25,067 bases of DNA from a virus. How positions within the stretch are numbered: the first letter of the stretch is position 1; each line of letters opens with the position of its first letter. The position numbers and the translations under genes were made by a program. Below are positions 1 to 9,411 of this stretch, piece after piece. The notes beneath the pieces were generated by a model, which saw nothing but the letters and a program-made list of their open reading frames with translations, had not been told where the DNA came from and did not search any database. The DNA lies in the IMG/VR virus record IMGVR_UViG_3300004369_000134, positions 1 through 25,067 of that record; one strand, 5' to 3'.

Positions 1-5
1 AGATC

Positions 6-3000
6 ATGATCCGGTCGTTCGCCTCGCTGGCGACGGTCGTCGAGGGCGTTGTTCGGGTCTATTCCTTCTACCTGAACACGGTCAATCAAATTCTGCAAAC
101 CCCACTGGGGCGCTACATCAACGAGATCAGTGCGCAATGGGCGGCCCTTGAAAAGCTCGGGGTAATGCCCCTAGCCAGGATCATCTACTTCGTCCCTGGT
201 GTCATCCGCTCACTCAAGGCTGTGAGCGGCGTCATCCGCGAAGTCGGTGCATTCATCGCAAGCGCAGCATCCTCAGCCCTTAGCGCAGCGGGCGCAGCGA
301 TCGCAGGCATTACCGGATTTGCAGCAAAGGGATCGGCCCAGCTTGTCGCCCTGTTCACTGCCGGTTTCGCGCGGGTAGCTACCGCCATAAACGGTCTAGC
401 TCTCAGGCTGAAAGCCTTTTTTGCGGAGCTCGCGGGAGAAATCCAGCGCGCCTACCCCCAGTTCGAGATCCTTAGCCGCCTGGTTTTAAGCGTCGGCGAA
501 GCGTTTGGCCGCCTCGGTGCCGCAGCCAAAGTCGCACAAGCCAGTGTCACCACATTTGGCGCCCGAGCTCGGGTATCCATCGGTGAAGCCGAGGTCGCTG
601 CAAACCGTGCTGCCATTGCAACACAGCGCCTAGGTACAAGCCTTGGTCAAACCGTAACGGCGGGAGCGCAAGCGGCGGGCCGAGGAATCATGGGCCTCGC
701 CGGAATGGTGGCGCGTTCCATCGGTGGCTTCTTGCTGTGGCAGATCGCGATCACAGCAGTATTCGACATCTTCCGCCGACTGTCGGAATGGATGGAAGCG
801 CGCAGCAGCAACGCGCGCTACCGGATGGCGGTCGACTCTTTAACAGACGGCCTCAATGCACAGGCGATTGCCGCTGCCCGAGCGGGGAGAGAACTGGATT
901 CCGCGACTGCGGCGATCTATCGGAATGCGCGTGCGGCACTGGAAGCGCGGGACACGAAGGCTCTTGCGCGCTACCTCGAGTTGCAGGACGAGGTCATCAA
1001 GCGCGAGAAAAACCTGAGCGCACTGGAGAAAAGCGGCGGCCGAGACGCCAGCCCCACGCGTATCCGCGCCCTCAACCAAGAGCGAAATCCAGGACTGTTC
1101 AAAGAACTGGATCAGCTACGTGCAGAACGCAAACGAATCGAGGACCTGCTTAACGCCCCCGAGAAAGCAAAACAGCGTCAAGAGGCTCTCCAGCTTCGGC
1201 AGCGAGAGAACAAGCAACAGATTGAGGAGCTAGCGCGTTTCGAGAAGGACAGCCGCAAGGCACTGGATGATCAAGTCTTCCAGAACCGAATGGCGGGTGC
1301 TCGGAAGGAGATCGAGATCTATCGAGCTGCGGGTGAACTGCGGATTGCGCAGGTCGAGCAAGCGAACGCAAAGCTGATCAAGGGGACGAACACGAATGCG
1401 CAGGAGTCGCTGCGTGCCCTGAGCGAGTACATCTCGTCACGCCAGCGAGGTGAGCTGACCATCGAAGCGCGGAAGCGCGAAGCGCAGATTGCTGCAGCCG
1501 AGCTTGACCGCTCGCTGATGGAGACGCGTTTAAACCTCGAGAAACAGATTGCGGAACTGAAGAAGAAGGTCAATCAATACGAGATCGAGGTACTCGACAA
1601 GCGTCTGAAGACGGAGCAAGAGATTGCAAGTATCCGCAACGGCTCGATCATCACAACGCCCGGCGGAGCTGGTGGCCAGCTGAAAGGCGGTGCAGTTGTA
1701 ACGGCCAGAAACGACCGCGACGCGGAGCAAACTGGATCCGACATCGCACTGAAAGGTGGAAACGGGGCCGCAATTCAAAACCCCTTCACCTCGCTGCGCA
1801 TTACGGGAACGGGCTTCCAAGGCAAAGGCTCCGGGACGAAAGGGAAGGGTTATGGCAGCTGGGTGACGGGCCAAACCACGATCAACGGAAAGGACTACGA
1901 AATCCTTCTAGGTCACCTTGCAGAAACGCTGGTCAAGAAGGGCGATGTTGTCTCTGGCGGTGCAGTTCTCGGGAAACAGGGAATCACCGGCCGCGCCTCA
2001 GGCCCGCATGTCACGACCCACGTCAACGCACTGAACGGTGGAGATGCCGGAGCAGTCCTCAGTGCAATTGAGAAGGCGTGGACGAAGGGCGGGGATCCGA
2101 TTCAAACGGCGACGCAAACAGCAAACCAAGCGCCGGTCCGCCTGAACCTAGACACCACGGCCCTGGAGGGCTCGATCGGCCGACTAAAAGCGCTTGAAAC
2201 CCAACTGATCGCGCTCGGGGAAGCAGCAAACGAATTGGACAGTGCGGACAAATGGCAAAAGTTTGTCGACACGCTGTACGACCCGAACGGCCTACAGCCC
2301 ACAATCGACAACCTCGAGAAGGCAAAACTTGCATTTCAAGCACTTGCCACCACGAGCGCAGCTGCGTACGACCCCGAGCGCATCCGCATCTTCAACGATG
2401 CGCAGAACGAGAACTACCAGCGTGAGGAGAAAACCAAGGCGCTTCTCAAGGACGTCAACAAGCTGGAAGGCCTAACGGCCGAGGCCCGCAAGAAAGCAGC
2501 CGCCGAAATCGAAGAAGCGGACAAGAAACAGAAAAAGCAAATCGAAGACCGTATGGCACTGCGCCTACAGGAGCGGGCGATCATCGAGCAGACCGCAAAA
2601 CTGGAAGGCCTCAAGGGCGATACCAAAAACGTCGGTCTGAGCACAGGCCGCACGCTGATCTCAAGCACCTTCGACCGTGCCGCCAACGGAACCAACGATT
2701 TCCTGGAAAGGCGAATGATCCAGGCCAGACGCGACATCGCCCTGAAGCGCTACGACCTCTCCGAGGGCGGCACCAAGGACATCAGCGGTCTAGCCACCGA
2801 AATGAACGCCTTCGCTGAGGCGACCATGAAAGCGGCACGGGAGCTCGCCGCCATGGACAAAGCCGCTAGCCAAACCCGAGTGCGGGACATGCTGATCCAG
2901 TGGGAAAACGAACTGACCGACACCCAAGGCATCATCACCAGCCTCGGAGGCTCAATCAAAAACGAATTGAGCGGCGCAATGAGCAACGCCGTAATGGGCG

Positions 3001-3761
3001 TCATTCAAGGAACCGCCACGGTGACGGAATCGTTCCAAACGATGTTCCAGAACATCGGAGCAGCTTTCCTGCAAATGGCAACGGAAATGATTGCCAAAGC
3101 GCTGATCATGCAGGTGCTCGGGCTACTGAACCCAACGAAATCGAAGACAAACTTCGATCTGGACGCCGTATTCCCCGGCAGCTTCGGCCTCCCCAAACGG
3201 GCAGCGGGCGGCCCACTCAACGCCAATCAACCGAGCCTTGTCGGTGAACTTGGTCCCGAACTGTTTATCCCCGAGAGAGCTGGCACTGTAATTCCGGCAA
3301 ATCAAACCGCGTCGCTGCTTTCCGGCAACCGCACAGCGCTGAACAACCTGACAAACAGCTTCGGCAGCGCAGAGAGTACCGACGGGAACAGCGAAGGGAC
3401 ACTGGAACGCCGCGCACAGGTTGAGCGTGCGATGACAAGCAACCGCACCGCGATCAGCAACACTGCGTACAGCGCGAGCACCACGTACAACTCCGCATTT
3501 ACCGATAATCGCGACAGCCTGAGCGCCGTCACCTCAGCGGTGATGGAGCGGAGTATGGCCAACGGCATGAATGCCCCGAGCTCAATGAACGTGAACTACA
3601 ACGTGGATCGAATCAACTCTGTGGACTACGTGACGGCAGATGAATTCCGCCAGGGCATTAGCCAAGCCGCCAACCTCGGGGCACGGCGCGGTCAACAGCA
3701 AACTTTGGACGCGCTCCGCCAGCGGCCTGCAGTCCGTCGCTCTCTGGGTCTGGGTCAATGA
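6..3761 (+). CDS. Tape measure protein with degenerate M23-like domain (5' end may be outside window)
   Basis: Sets tail length and occupies the tail lumen before DNA ejection. The 1251 visible residues fit a siphovirus tape measure: Ala-rich hydrophobic stretches near residues 75-115 and 225-255, long charged heptad-like regions (about 300-410, 430-545, 800-870), and a C-terminal hydrophobic helix followed by GELGPELFIPERAGTVIP from residue 1080, a hallmark of tape measure C-termini. Residues about 560-690 resemble an M23 (LytM) endopeptidase: QTGSDIAL at 575, LLGHL ending at 638, and GRASGPHV before 670. The expected first Zn ligand His is Gln575, and the usual HxH is H668-V-T, with the next His at 672; Asp579 is kept. 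The frame is open to the window edge, so the ATG at position 6 may be internal. Its stop overlaps the next start (ATGA). Confident on family; enzymatic activity doubtful. Confidence 0.9.
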   Translation: MIRSFASLATVVEGVVRVYSFYLNTVNQILQTPLGRYINEISAQWAALEKLGVMPLARIIYFVPGVIRSLKAVSGVIREVGAFIASAASSALSAAGAAIAGITGFAAKGSAQLVALFTAGFARVATAINGLALRLKAFFAELAGEIQRAYPQFEILSRLVLSVGEAFGRLGAAAKVAQASVTTFGARARVSIGEAEVAANRAAIATQRLGTSLGQTVTAGAQAAGRGIMGLAGMVARSIGGFLLWQIAITAVFDIFRRLSEWMEARSSNARYRMAVDSLTDGLNAQAIAAARAGRELDSATAAIYRNARAALEARDTKALARYLELQDEVIKREKNLSALEKSGGRDASPTRIRALNQERNPGLFKELDQLRAERKRIEDLLNAPEKAKQRQEALQLRQRENKQQIEELARFEKDSRKALDDQVFQNRMAGARKEIEIYRAAGELRIAQVEQANAKLIKGTNTNAQESLRALSEYISSRQRGELTIEARKREAQIAAAELDRSLMETRLNLEKQIAELKKKVNQYEIEVLDKRLKTEQEIASIRNGSIITTPGGAGGQLKGGAVVTARNDRDAEQTGSDIALKGGNGAAIQNPFTSLRITGTGFQGKGSGTKGKGYGSWVTGQTTINGKDYEILLGHLAETLVKKGDVVSGGAVLGKQGITGRASGPHVTTHVNALNGGDAGAVLSAIEKAWTKGGDPIQTATQTANQAPVRLNLDTTALEGSIGRLKALETQLIALGEAANELDSADKWQKFVDTLYDPNGLQPTIDNLEKAKLAFQALATTSAAAYDPERIRIFNDAQNENYQREEKTKALLKDVNKLEGLTAEARKKAAAEIEEADKKQKKQIEDRMALRLQERAIIEQTAKLEGLKGDTKNVGLSTGRTLISSTFDRAANGTNDFLERRMIQARRDIALKRYDLSEGGTKDISGLATEMNAFAEATMKAARELAAMDKAASQTRVRDMLIQWENELTDTQGIITSLGGSIKNELSGAMSNAVMGVIQGTATVTESFQTMFQNIGAAFLQMATEMIAKALIMQVLGLLNPTKSKTNFDLDAVFPGSFGLPKRAAGGPLNANQPSLVGELGPELFIPERAGTVIPANQTASLLSGNRTALNNLTNSFGSAESTDGNSEGTLERRAQVERAMTSNRTAISNTAYSASTTYNSAFTDNRDSLSAVTSAVMERSMANGMNAPSSMNVNYNVDRINSVDYVTADEFRQGISQAANLGARRGQQQTLDALRQRPAVRRSLGLGQ

Positions 3762-4228
3762 CATTAGCAATCGGAACGTACATCTCCTTTCGTACGCGAA
3801 GCGACGGAGTAACGCCCTACAACTTCCAAAACTTTTTCCCGAGTGAGACGCGGGACTACGACGGCCAGACGTACCTCTTTGCGTGTTTCGGTTTCAGCGG
3901 AGGAAGTGTGGACCTTGAAGCATCAGATGTTCAAGCAACACTGGCTTTCGGTCAAAGCCAGCTGTGTAGCACGTTTGTCAAGCAAAGCTGTGATGAATAC
4001 TGGATCGTCCGAATCCGAAGCGTGTGGCTAGACCCTGAAACCCTAGAGGAGACAACGACATTTTTAGAGGAGATTTATAGCTGTATAAGCTACGAAAACG
4101 ACCTATCTCGCTTAAACCTGACGCTCGGATCGCCCTTAGATGCAGTGCGTTCCGAGGTGCCGCAGCGAGTCTTATCGCAAGAGCTTGTCGGTAGTCTGCC
4201 AACAACGGGGGCAATCAACGTTCAATAA
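3758..4228 (+). CDS. Minor tail protein, gpL/BR0599-like (tail tip)
   Basis: A 156-residue protein placed between the tape measure and the gpJ-like hub, the position of lambda M/L/K/I-type tip genes. The sequence runs from a beta-rich N-terminus to a C-terminal segment SPLDAVRSEVPQRVLSQELV followed by GSLPTTG. That C-terminus resembles phage minor tail proteins of the gpL / BR0599 kind, where an acidic strand region precedes a conserved V-P-R-R/K-x-L motif. Four Cys lie at about 43, 67, 75 and 104; gpL-type proteins often bind a metal or Fe-S cluster through Cys, but the spacing here does not prove it. The start ATG overlaps the tape measure stop, and its own stop overlaps the next ATG (TAATG), so it is coupled on both sides. 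Function is inferred from position plus weak family resemblance. Confidence 0.6.
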   Translation: MTLAIGTYISFRTRSDGVTPYNFQNFFPSETRDYDGQTYLFACFGFSGGSVDLEASDVQATLAFGQSQLCSTFVKQSCDEYWIVRIRSVWLDPETLEETTTFLEEIYSCISYENDLSRLNLTLGSPLDAVRSEVPQRVLSQELVGSLPTTGAINVQ

Positions 4229-7200
4229 TGCTAAGACCTGACGCGGTACCCATTGTTCTACTACCGCAAGAACGAGCCCTAATCCAAACATTAGGTATTT
4301 CAGAGACGGAATACCGCTGGTTCGTGCGTGAGACGTTAAAGAAGAGCCGAATTCAGCCGTCAGGTCCCCAAGCCTTTCTGGTTATTCCGTTTCTTATCCA
4401 GCTGGCGATCGGCGCGATTATTTCGATCGGTGCTGCGTACCTCTTTTCCCGTAACCAATCCAATCAGTCAGCGGGAAGCAGCGAAATCCGCCAAACGCGC
4501 CAGCAAGGCGAGACGATTACTAACGCGAGTGAGTTCGCCCCAAAAGCAGGCTTTGACGCCCTGCAGCGAGTTGTTGAACTCGGCAGCACAATCCCACTCG
4601 TCTACGCCCGCCGCCGCAACGCGCAAGGGGGAGTCCGAATCAACACACCCCTTCTTTGGTCGCAGCTCTGGAGTCTGGGCGGCAGCCAACTGCTCCGCGC
4701 CATCTTCTCGCTTGGTGAAGGGCCGATTGCCGAACTCGATCCAAACGGCTTCGCCATCGGCGACAACACGGTCAACAACTTCAGCTTCCTCAACTCAGCG
4801 GCAGCAGGCGAAAGCGCCAAGCTCACGATCTACCTCAACCCCGAGGGGGGCCGCCTAAAGGGCGAAAGCTACGTCGGACGTAAAGCCGCAAACGACCCTG
4901 GTAACGCTGAGACCGCAGGTGCTTCCGACATTTTCCAAGTTCGCACCGACTCCAACACATACGAACCATGGTTCAGCAACGTCAAAATCCCGAGCACGAC
5001 GCGAGATTTCGGCGTCTACACGCTGATTCCCAACGACTTTGGCTACCGGGTCAACCCCCAATTCAGTCCCAACTACAGCTTTGAGCTTCGCACCACAACC
5101 GACGCCCCGGAAAACCTGCAACAGGCAGCAGAACGCCGTGGAGCTGCAGTACCTGATCCAGGAGGCACATCAAGGCTATGGAAAAACGGCTGGATGTTCA
5201 GCGGTCGAAGCGGCATCACCAGCACATCTACCGGCAGCACGAGCCTGAAAGAGGGCGATACTTTCACCTACGTCCTCAACGCCAGTAGCGATAAGAACTC
5301 AGAGTTCGTCGCCTCAAACAAGGAAGGGACGAACAACGAAGCAATCGCCGAGTGTGGCGACGTCGCAAGCGGGGTGGCCTCTCGGCAGAACGTAGCGGAC
5401 GACGCATTAAGCATCGGCAACGTCTTCAAGGCAGGCTCCTGTCTGGCGGTGCTTGAAACCCGAAGCCCCGAGGACGAGATCTTTCAAAGCAGCGATGGAG
5501 TCACAGGATCGGGTCAAACGATGACCTACACCTTCCGTGTGATCCGCGCGGGCCAGGTCACGTTGATTTCCCAAAACGACCTAGCCCCCGGCACGCAACG
5601 GGTGGAAATTGGAACCGGCTACCCCAACTCAGACAACGTCAGCGGAGAGCCGCGCTACGGCGTTGCAAGCACCCGGGCCCAAATTTTTCAGTTCTCCATC
5701 GGTGGTTTCACGATTGACCGCCCCTCACGAATCATCGAGCTCGGGCTGCGCTCAAGGCTTGGCATCACCGTCGGCGGCATTTGCAACTTCCGCTCAACCC
5801 CAAACCAATACCGCATCAACCTCCAAGCCGGTCTCGCGCTGGACCGAACGTTCTTCGCCACAGCGACGCAGATCAACCTCATCAACTTCACGAGCGGCCA
5901 GGTCAGCACGCCCCTAATCCGCTACAGCTTCTTCCGAGTCTCGTATCGACCCGAAGAACAAACCACCTGGACAGACTTCCCCGAGATTTTCGGAGTCCGC
6001 AGCCTGACGCGGGAAAACGTCTTCAACTACATGCGGTTCGTCATGCCAACGGTGAAGCGCTGGGAATTCCGCATCGAACCAGTGACGGCATGGGAGCTAC
6101 GCAACGTCATCACGACACCTGAGGTCAACATCCTCGATAACCGACTGGCCGGAATCGAATCCGCAACTGCTCAAGGCGTCACCATCTCGTGGTCCGGAAC
6201 AAAAATCGCGCGCGCCGCCAGCAGCTTCCGGCATCCCGAAATCGAACCCAGTGAAGACCTAGGTATCGGCTTTACCGAAGGCACCTCGATGTACGACGAG
6301 TGGGCGGCGGTAGCCGAAGCCTTCTGCTACGGAGAAATCACCACCACCGCAAGCGGCAGTCCAGAACACTCCATCGCATACGTCAACACGCTGATACCCA
6401 ACGACCCAGTCCCTCAGTACACAAGCATGGCGACAGTAGGCTTCAACCTCTTCGCCACCAACGAGTTCACCCAACTCGAGCAGTTCAGTTCATACGTACT
6501 AGGCGGCATCAAAGTGCGCCGTTTCGTTGAGGGAGATGTCGGCCCTAGCAACAACTTCGCTGACATCCTGTACGACCTGCTTACCAACACGACATACGGG
6601 GCCGGAAAGATCCTGTCCCCGAGCATGATCGACACCGACAGCTTCGCTAAAGCCGCTGCCTGGTGCGAAGCGCGCGGCTACGCCTGGGATGGGGCGATTA
6701 CCACACAGCTCAACATCCGCAGCTGGGCCGCACAAACTGCTTCGTACTTCCTCCTGGATTTCCTAATCGCGAACGGCCGGTTTGCCCTAGCCCCGGCGGC
6801 GCCCTTCAACACCCCAGTCGAGGTAAGCGCCCTATTCACATCGGGCAACATCCTAGAAGATAGCTTTACCTTTGGATACTTAGATCAAACTTCCCGCCAA
6901 GCGGTTCAAGTCTCCGTCAAATGGCGAGAGGAACGGATCTCCACCCAGGAGGGCAGCAAAGGATTGTTCCCCGTACTCCGAGAAGTCTTGGTACGCGAAG
7001 CGGGAACAGAGGCAGGTGCCCCCCTCGAAACCATTGACCTTTCTGATTTCTGTACGTCCCAAGCGCACGCCATCGACGTCGCGAAGTACCTCATCCGCAG
7101 CAAGCGCCTAACAACAAGTCGCGTCAGCTTCAAAACAACCCCGAGCGAGGTACCACTGCGCCCTGGAGCAGTATTCAAGCTCGGGCTGGAAACAGTTACT

Positions 7201-7539
7201 TATAACCAACCAAATAATGGTTTTATTCTTGGTGATGGCAGCGTAGATAGTTTTACTCCAACACCTGATGGAACCTACGAGGTCGCGTACTGGGATGGCA
7301 AGAGTGCCGACATACGAGAAACAACTACAACAATCACCAACGGCTTCAGCAACAACTTAAAAAACTGCGTATTCTGCATTCAATCTGCAACTGTGACAGC
7401 ACCGACCTATAAGGTCCAATCCCTGGCCTTTGACGAGGACGGGAACATCGAGGTCGAGGCAAACCTTTACCCAACCGATGAGGCTGGCTACTCGCTGCTT
7501 ACGCAGAATTGGGACACTGGCTGGGAGATTATTGACTAA
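4228..7539 (+). CDS. Tail tip / central hub protein, gpJ-like
   Basis: An 1103-residue protein expected to form the tail tip that closes the tube and contacts the cell. It has a short N-terminal region, then a hydrophobic helix at about residues 50-73 (FLVIPFLIQLAIGAIISIGA), a common feature of gpI/gpJ-type tip proteins. After this comes the gpJ-like core: GFDALQRVVELGSTIPLVYA, then SLGEGPIAEL, the familiar patterns where these proteins begin their first hub domain. The C-terminal third carries LEDSFTFGYLDQTSRQ and RVSFKTTPSEVPLRPGAVF, typical of the hub-to-fibre transition. A Ser/Thr/Gly-rich beta domain at about 325-475 looks inserted. Near nt 7198-7260 the DNA turns sharply AT-rich inside otherwise GC-rich coding sequence. 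Downstream tube-like and fibre genes agree with a tip role. Receptor binding itself is inferred. Confidence 0.8.
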   Translation: MLRPDAVPIVLLPQERALIQTLGISETEYRWFVRETLKKSRIQPSGPQAFLVIPFLIQLAIGAIISIGAAYLFSRNQSNQSAGSSEIRQTRQQGETITNASEFAPKAGFDALQRVVELGSTIPLVYARRRNAQGGVRINTPLLWSQLWSLGGSQLLRAIFSLGEGPIAELDPNGFAIGDNTVNNFSFLNSAAAGESAKLTIYLNPEGGRLKGESYVGRKAANDPGNAETAGASDIFQVRTDSNTYEPWFSNVKIPSTTRDFGVYTLIPNDFGYRVNPQFSPNYSFELRTTTDAPENLQQAAERRGAAVPDPGGTSRLWKNGWMFSGRSGITSTSTGSTSLKEGDTFTYVLNASSDKNSEFVASNKEGTNNEAIAECGDVASGVASRQNVADDALSIGNVFKAGSCLAVLETRSPEDEIFQSSDGVTGSGQTMTYTFRVIRAGQVTLISQNDLAPGTQRVEIGTGYPNSDNVSGEPRYGVASTRAQIFQFSIGGFTIDRPSRIIELGLRSRLGITVGGICNFRSTPNQYRINLQAGLALDRTFFATATQINLINFTSGQVSTPLIRYSFFRVSYRPEEQTTWTDFPEIFGVRSLTRENVFNYMRFVMPTVKRWEFRIEPVTAWELRNVITTPEVNILDNRLAGIESATAQGVTISWSGTKIARAASSFRHPEIEPSEDLGIGFTEGTSMYDEWAAVAEAFCYGEITTTASGSPEHSIAYVNTLIPNDPVPQYTSMATVGFNLFATNEFTQLEQFSSYVLGGIKVRRFVEGDVGPSNNFADILYDLLTNTTYGAGKILSPSMIDTDSFAKAAAWCEARGYAWDGAITTQLNIRSWAAQTASYFLLDFLIANGRFALAPAAPFNTPVEVSALFTSGNILEDSFTFGYLDQTSRQAVQVSVKWREERISTQEGSKGLFPVLREVLVREAGTEAGAPLETIDLSDFCTSQAHAIDVAKYLIRSKRLTTSRVSFKTTPSEVPLRPGAVFKLGLETVTYNQPNNGFILGDGSVDSFTPTPDGTYEVAYWDGKSADIRETTTTITNGFSNNLKNCVFCIQSATVTAPTYKVQSLAFDEDGNIEVEANLYPTDEAGYSLLTQNWDTGWEIID

Positions 7540-7541
7540 CG

Positions 7542-7928
7542 ATGAGCATCGCATTCCCGCCGATACGGCCTAGCAGCCGCAATGTTCAGACCGGCCGCTT
7601 CCCAGTCAAAGTCTTCAACGCCATCAACGGCACAAGTGTCACACGTCTATTCGGCTCCAAACGCAGCAATAGCAGCCTCCAATTAACGTTTACAGGTCTT
7701 TCAGACAAAGACCTAAAACAAATCCTTGACTGCTACGACAAAGCTTACGGAAGCTACGACGTTCTAATTCTCCCAAATGAAGTCTGGATCGGTTTCAACG
7801 ATGAAGTCCGCCTCCAGCTCCAAAGCTATTACCAATGGCGCTTTAACGACGCCCCCACTATTGCGACACCATTTCAGGGCGTATTTAACGTTACGGTGAG
7901 CCTAATCGGCACCCTTTCCTCGTCATGA
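7542..7928 (+). CDS. Minor tail protein, gpM-like
   Basis: A 128-residue protein opening with FPPIRPSSRNVQTGRFPV and then VTRLFGSKRSNSSLQLTF. This layout (FPxI.PS.R...G.FPV, a GSK-type turn, then L.LTF) resembles short minor tail proteins of the gpM kind seen in cyanophage tail clusters, probably a small beta-sandwich at the tail tip. No catalytic motif, signal peptide or membrane segment is visible. It begins two bases after the hub stop and its own stop overlaps the next ATG (ATGA), so it is likely translated with its neighbours. Virion structural role is well supported by context; the precise family is less certain. Confidence 0.6.
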   Translation: MSIAFPPIRPSSRNVQTGRFPVKVFNAINGTSVTRLFGSKRSNSSLQLTFTGLSDKDLKQILDCYDKAYGSYDVLILPNEVWIGFNDEVRLQLQSYYQWRFNDAPTIATPFQGVFNVTVSLIGTLSSS

Positions 7929-8320
7929 CTGTCCAGACCGGGGCAACGGCCGCCCTGTATTTCCAAGGAAACCGGGTAGGCAAAGTTAAAAGCTTCAACA
8001 TTCAGACTCAACGAGCTGTCCTTGATGTGACCTCGCTCGGGGACACTGACCGTACCTTTGTCCAAGGCCTACGCCAAAGCTCCGGCACGGCCACCCTGAT
8101 GTACGACCCCGAGGACGCCAATGCAGTGGCGCTCCTCAGCAGCGTTCTTGGTGACAGCACGACTGCAGCCGAAGTTATCTTTCAGATCAACAGCGGAACA
8201 GGCAAAGGTTACAACGCCACCGCCTTTATTACTGATACATCAGTAGGTGTCAATACAGGTGACGTTGTATCAGCAAATATCAACTTCCAGATTCAAGGCA
8301 AACCTGAAGAGACTCTCTAA
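7925..8320 (+). CDS. Tail-tube-like structural protein
   Basis: A 131-residue beta-rich protein with the pattern of tail tube subunits: an early strand GNRVGKVKSFNIQTQRAVLD, then a T-S-L-G turn at VTSLGDTDRTF, and a C-terminal run GVNTGDVVSANINFQIQGKP. The closing TGDVV.A.I.FQ..GKP segment is close to what gpV-type tube proteins show at the end of their tube domain. In most siphoviruses the major tail tube gene lies upstream of the tape measure, so a tube-fold protein downstream of the tip is unexpected. It may be a distal-tail or collar-like ring built on the tube fold rather than the main tube, or the genome may have an unusual order. The ATG overlaps the previous stop (ATGA). Confidence 0.6.
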   Translation: MTVQTGATAALYFQGNRVGKVKSFNIQTQRAVLDVTSLGDTDRTFVQGLRQSSGTATLMYDPEDANAVALLSSVLGDSTTAAEVIFQINSGTGKGYNATAFITDTSVGVNTGDVVSANINFQIQGKPEETL

Positions 8321-9411
8321 TGCCCGTCCTAGGTCGCTACGGCACGCTCAACCTACGTCGCGACCTACCAGCGACTACCGCCGTCCACCCCGAGGACGTC
8401 AACTTTTCACGCCAAAGCCTGTTTGTACAAGACGAGGCTTACTGGACGGGGGACCAGGTAACCCTGATCTGCCAAAAGGGTGTACCCATTGGAGTAGGGA
8501 AAAGTGGAATCGCTAACTGCCCAGACGGGTACGCCTTCTACTCAGGTGGCCAGTACAACCTGAGCCCAGCTCGCCACGCGATCAATGCCGCAGCAAGCTT
8601 CTATAACCCAGACGATCAAGTACCGTTTTACGACGACGTCAGCAAAGCTCAAAAGAACGGCACCTATTACATCTTTAGAAATGAGCTAGACGAGATTAGC
8701 TTTTACCCCACACTAGCCTCCGCTCTCAATAACGACGCAGAGTTCCGCTACGAGATCATCAACGTCGATTTCGGAGAGATGCAGATCTCCCCGAGCAGGG
8801 ATGTCTATTACCAAAATGCCCGAGCCACTTGTCGAGGACGCCTCGGCGTTTACACGTACAGCGACATCGTGTGGATGGAAACAGGCCTAAGCCTGTGCGA
8901 CTACGGTCCGACCTATACCGAACCGACAAGCGGATCCACCCGCTATGACAACGCCGACGTCCGCCCGAGAGAGGAGCTCACCGACCCCTGGCGCTTCACC
9001 GCAAACCTTACGGACTGGACGCTAAACCTCAAGTCCAACGAAATTAACACCAGCACTCTTGGTGAAAAGTTCGGCGAGAGCGTAAAAGCATTAGTGACTG
9101 GAGGCGGCTCTGTCAACTTCTTGTTGGATTACCCCGCTGACATAGAGGACTACAGCCCTGTATCTCTACTTCGCCTAATGCTCCTTATCGAAAAAGGTTG
9201 CAAAGCCGAAGCAAAGTTTCAACTAATCAAAAACGAAACCCCAAACGTTTCAGCATTAAACACAAAACCAGGTCTTTACTATACGACTGAATTACTACTG
9301 GTGGCCAGCGCGATTAACATGCGCGCAGATAGTCTCGTTGCAGGTACCGCTGACTTCGTGACCACTGGTCCGATCAATCTGCGGATGACCTCTCAGGAAG
9401 TCAAGGAATGA
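8320..9411 (+). CDS. Virion structural protein with tube-like C-terminal domain
   Basis: A 363-residue protein of uncertain identity. The N-terminal 200 residues are rich in Tyr and Asp and include GLYxY-type strands with no recognised motif; the C-terminal 150 residues (from about 210) repeat the tube-like pattern: WTLNLKSNEINTSTLGEKFG, VNFLLDYP, and a closing strand VAGTADFVTTGPINLRM. This resembles the domain in the preceding 131-residue gene, so two tube-fold proteins may be adjacent. It could be a major tail subunit with a surface-exposed extra domain, or a ring protein linking tube and fibres. It starts on the previous stop (TAATG) and ends on the next start (ATGA). Structural role is likely from context; assignment of the fold is inference. 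Confidence 0.55.
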   Translation: MPVLGRYGTLNLRRDLPATTAVHPEDVNFSRQSLFVQDEAYWTGDQVTLICQKGVPIGVGKSGIANCPDGYAFYSGGQYNLSPARHAINAAASFYNPDDQVPFYDDVSKAQKNGTYYIFRNELDEISFYPTLASALNNDAEFRYEIINVDFGEMQISPSRDVYYQNARATCRGRLGVYTYSDIVWMETGLSLCDYGPTYTEPTSGSTRYDNADVRPREELTDPWRFTANLTDWTLNLKSNEINTSTLGEKFGESVKALVTGGGSVNFLLDYPADIEDYSPVSLLRLMLLIEKGCKAEAKFQLIKNETPNVSALNTKPGLYYTTELLLVASAINMRADSLVAGTADFVTTGPINLRMTSQEVKE

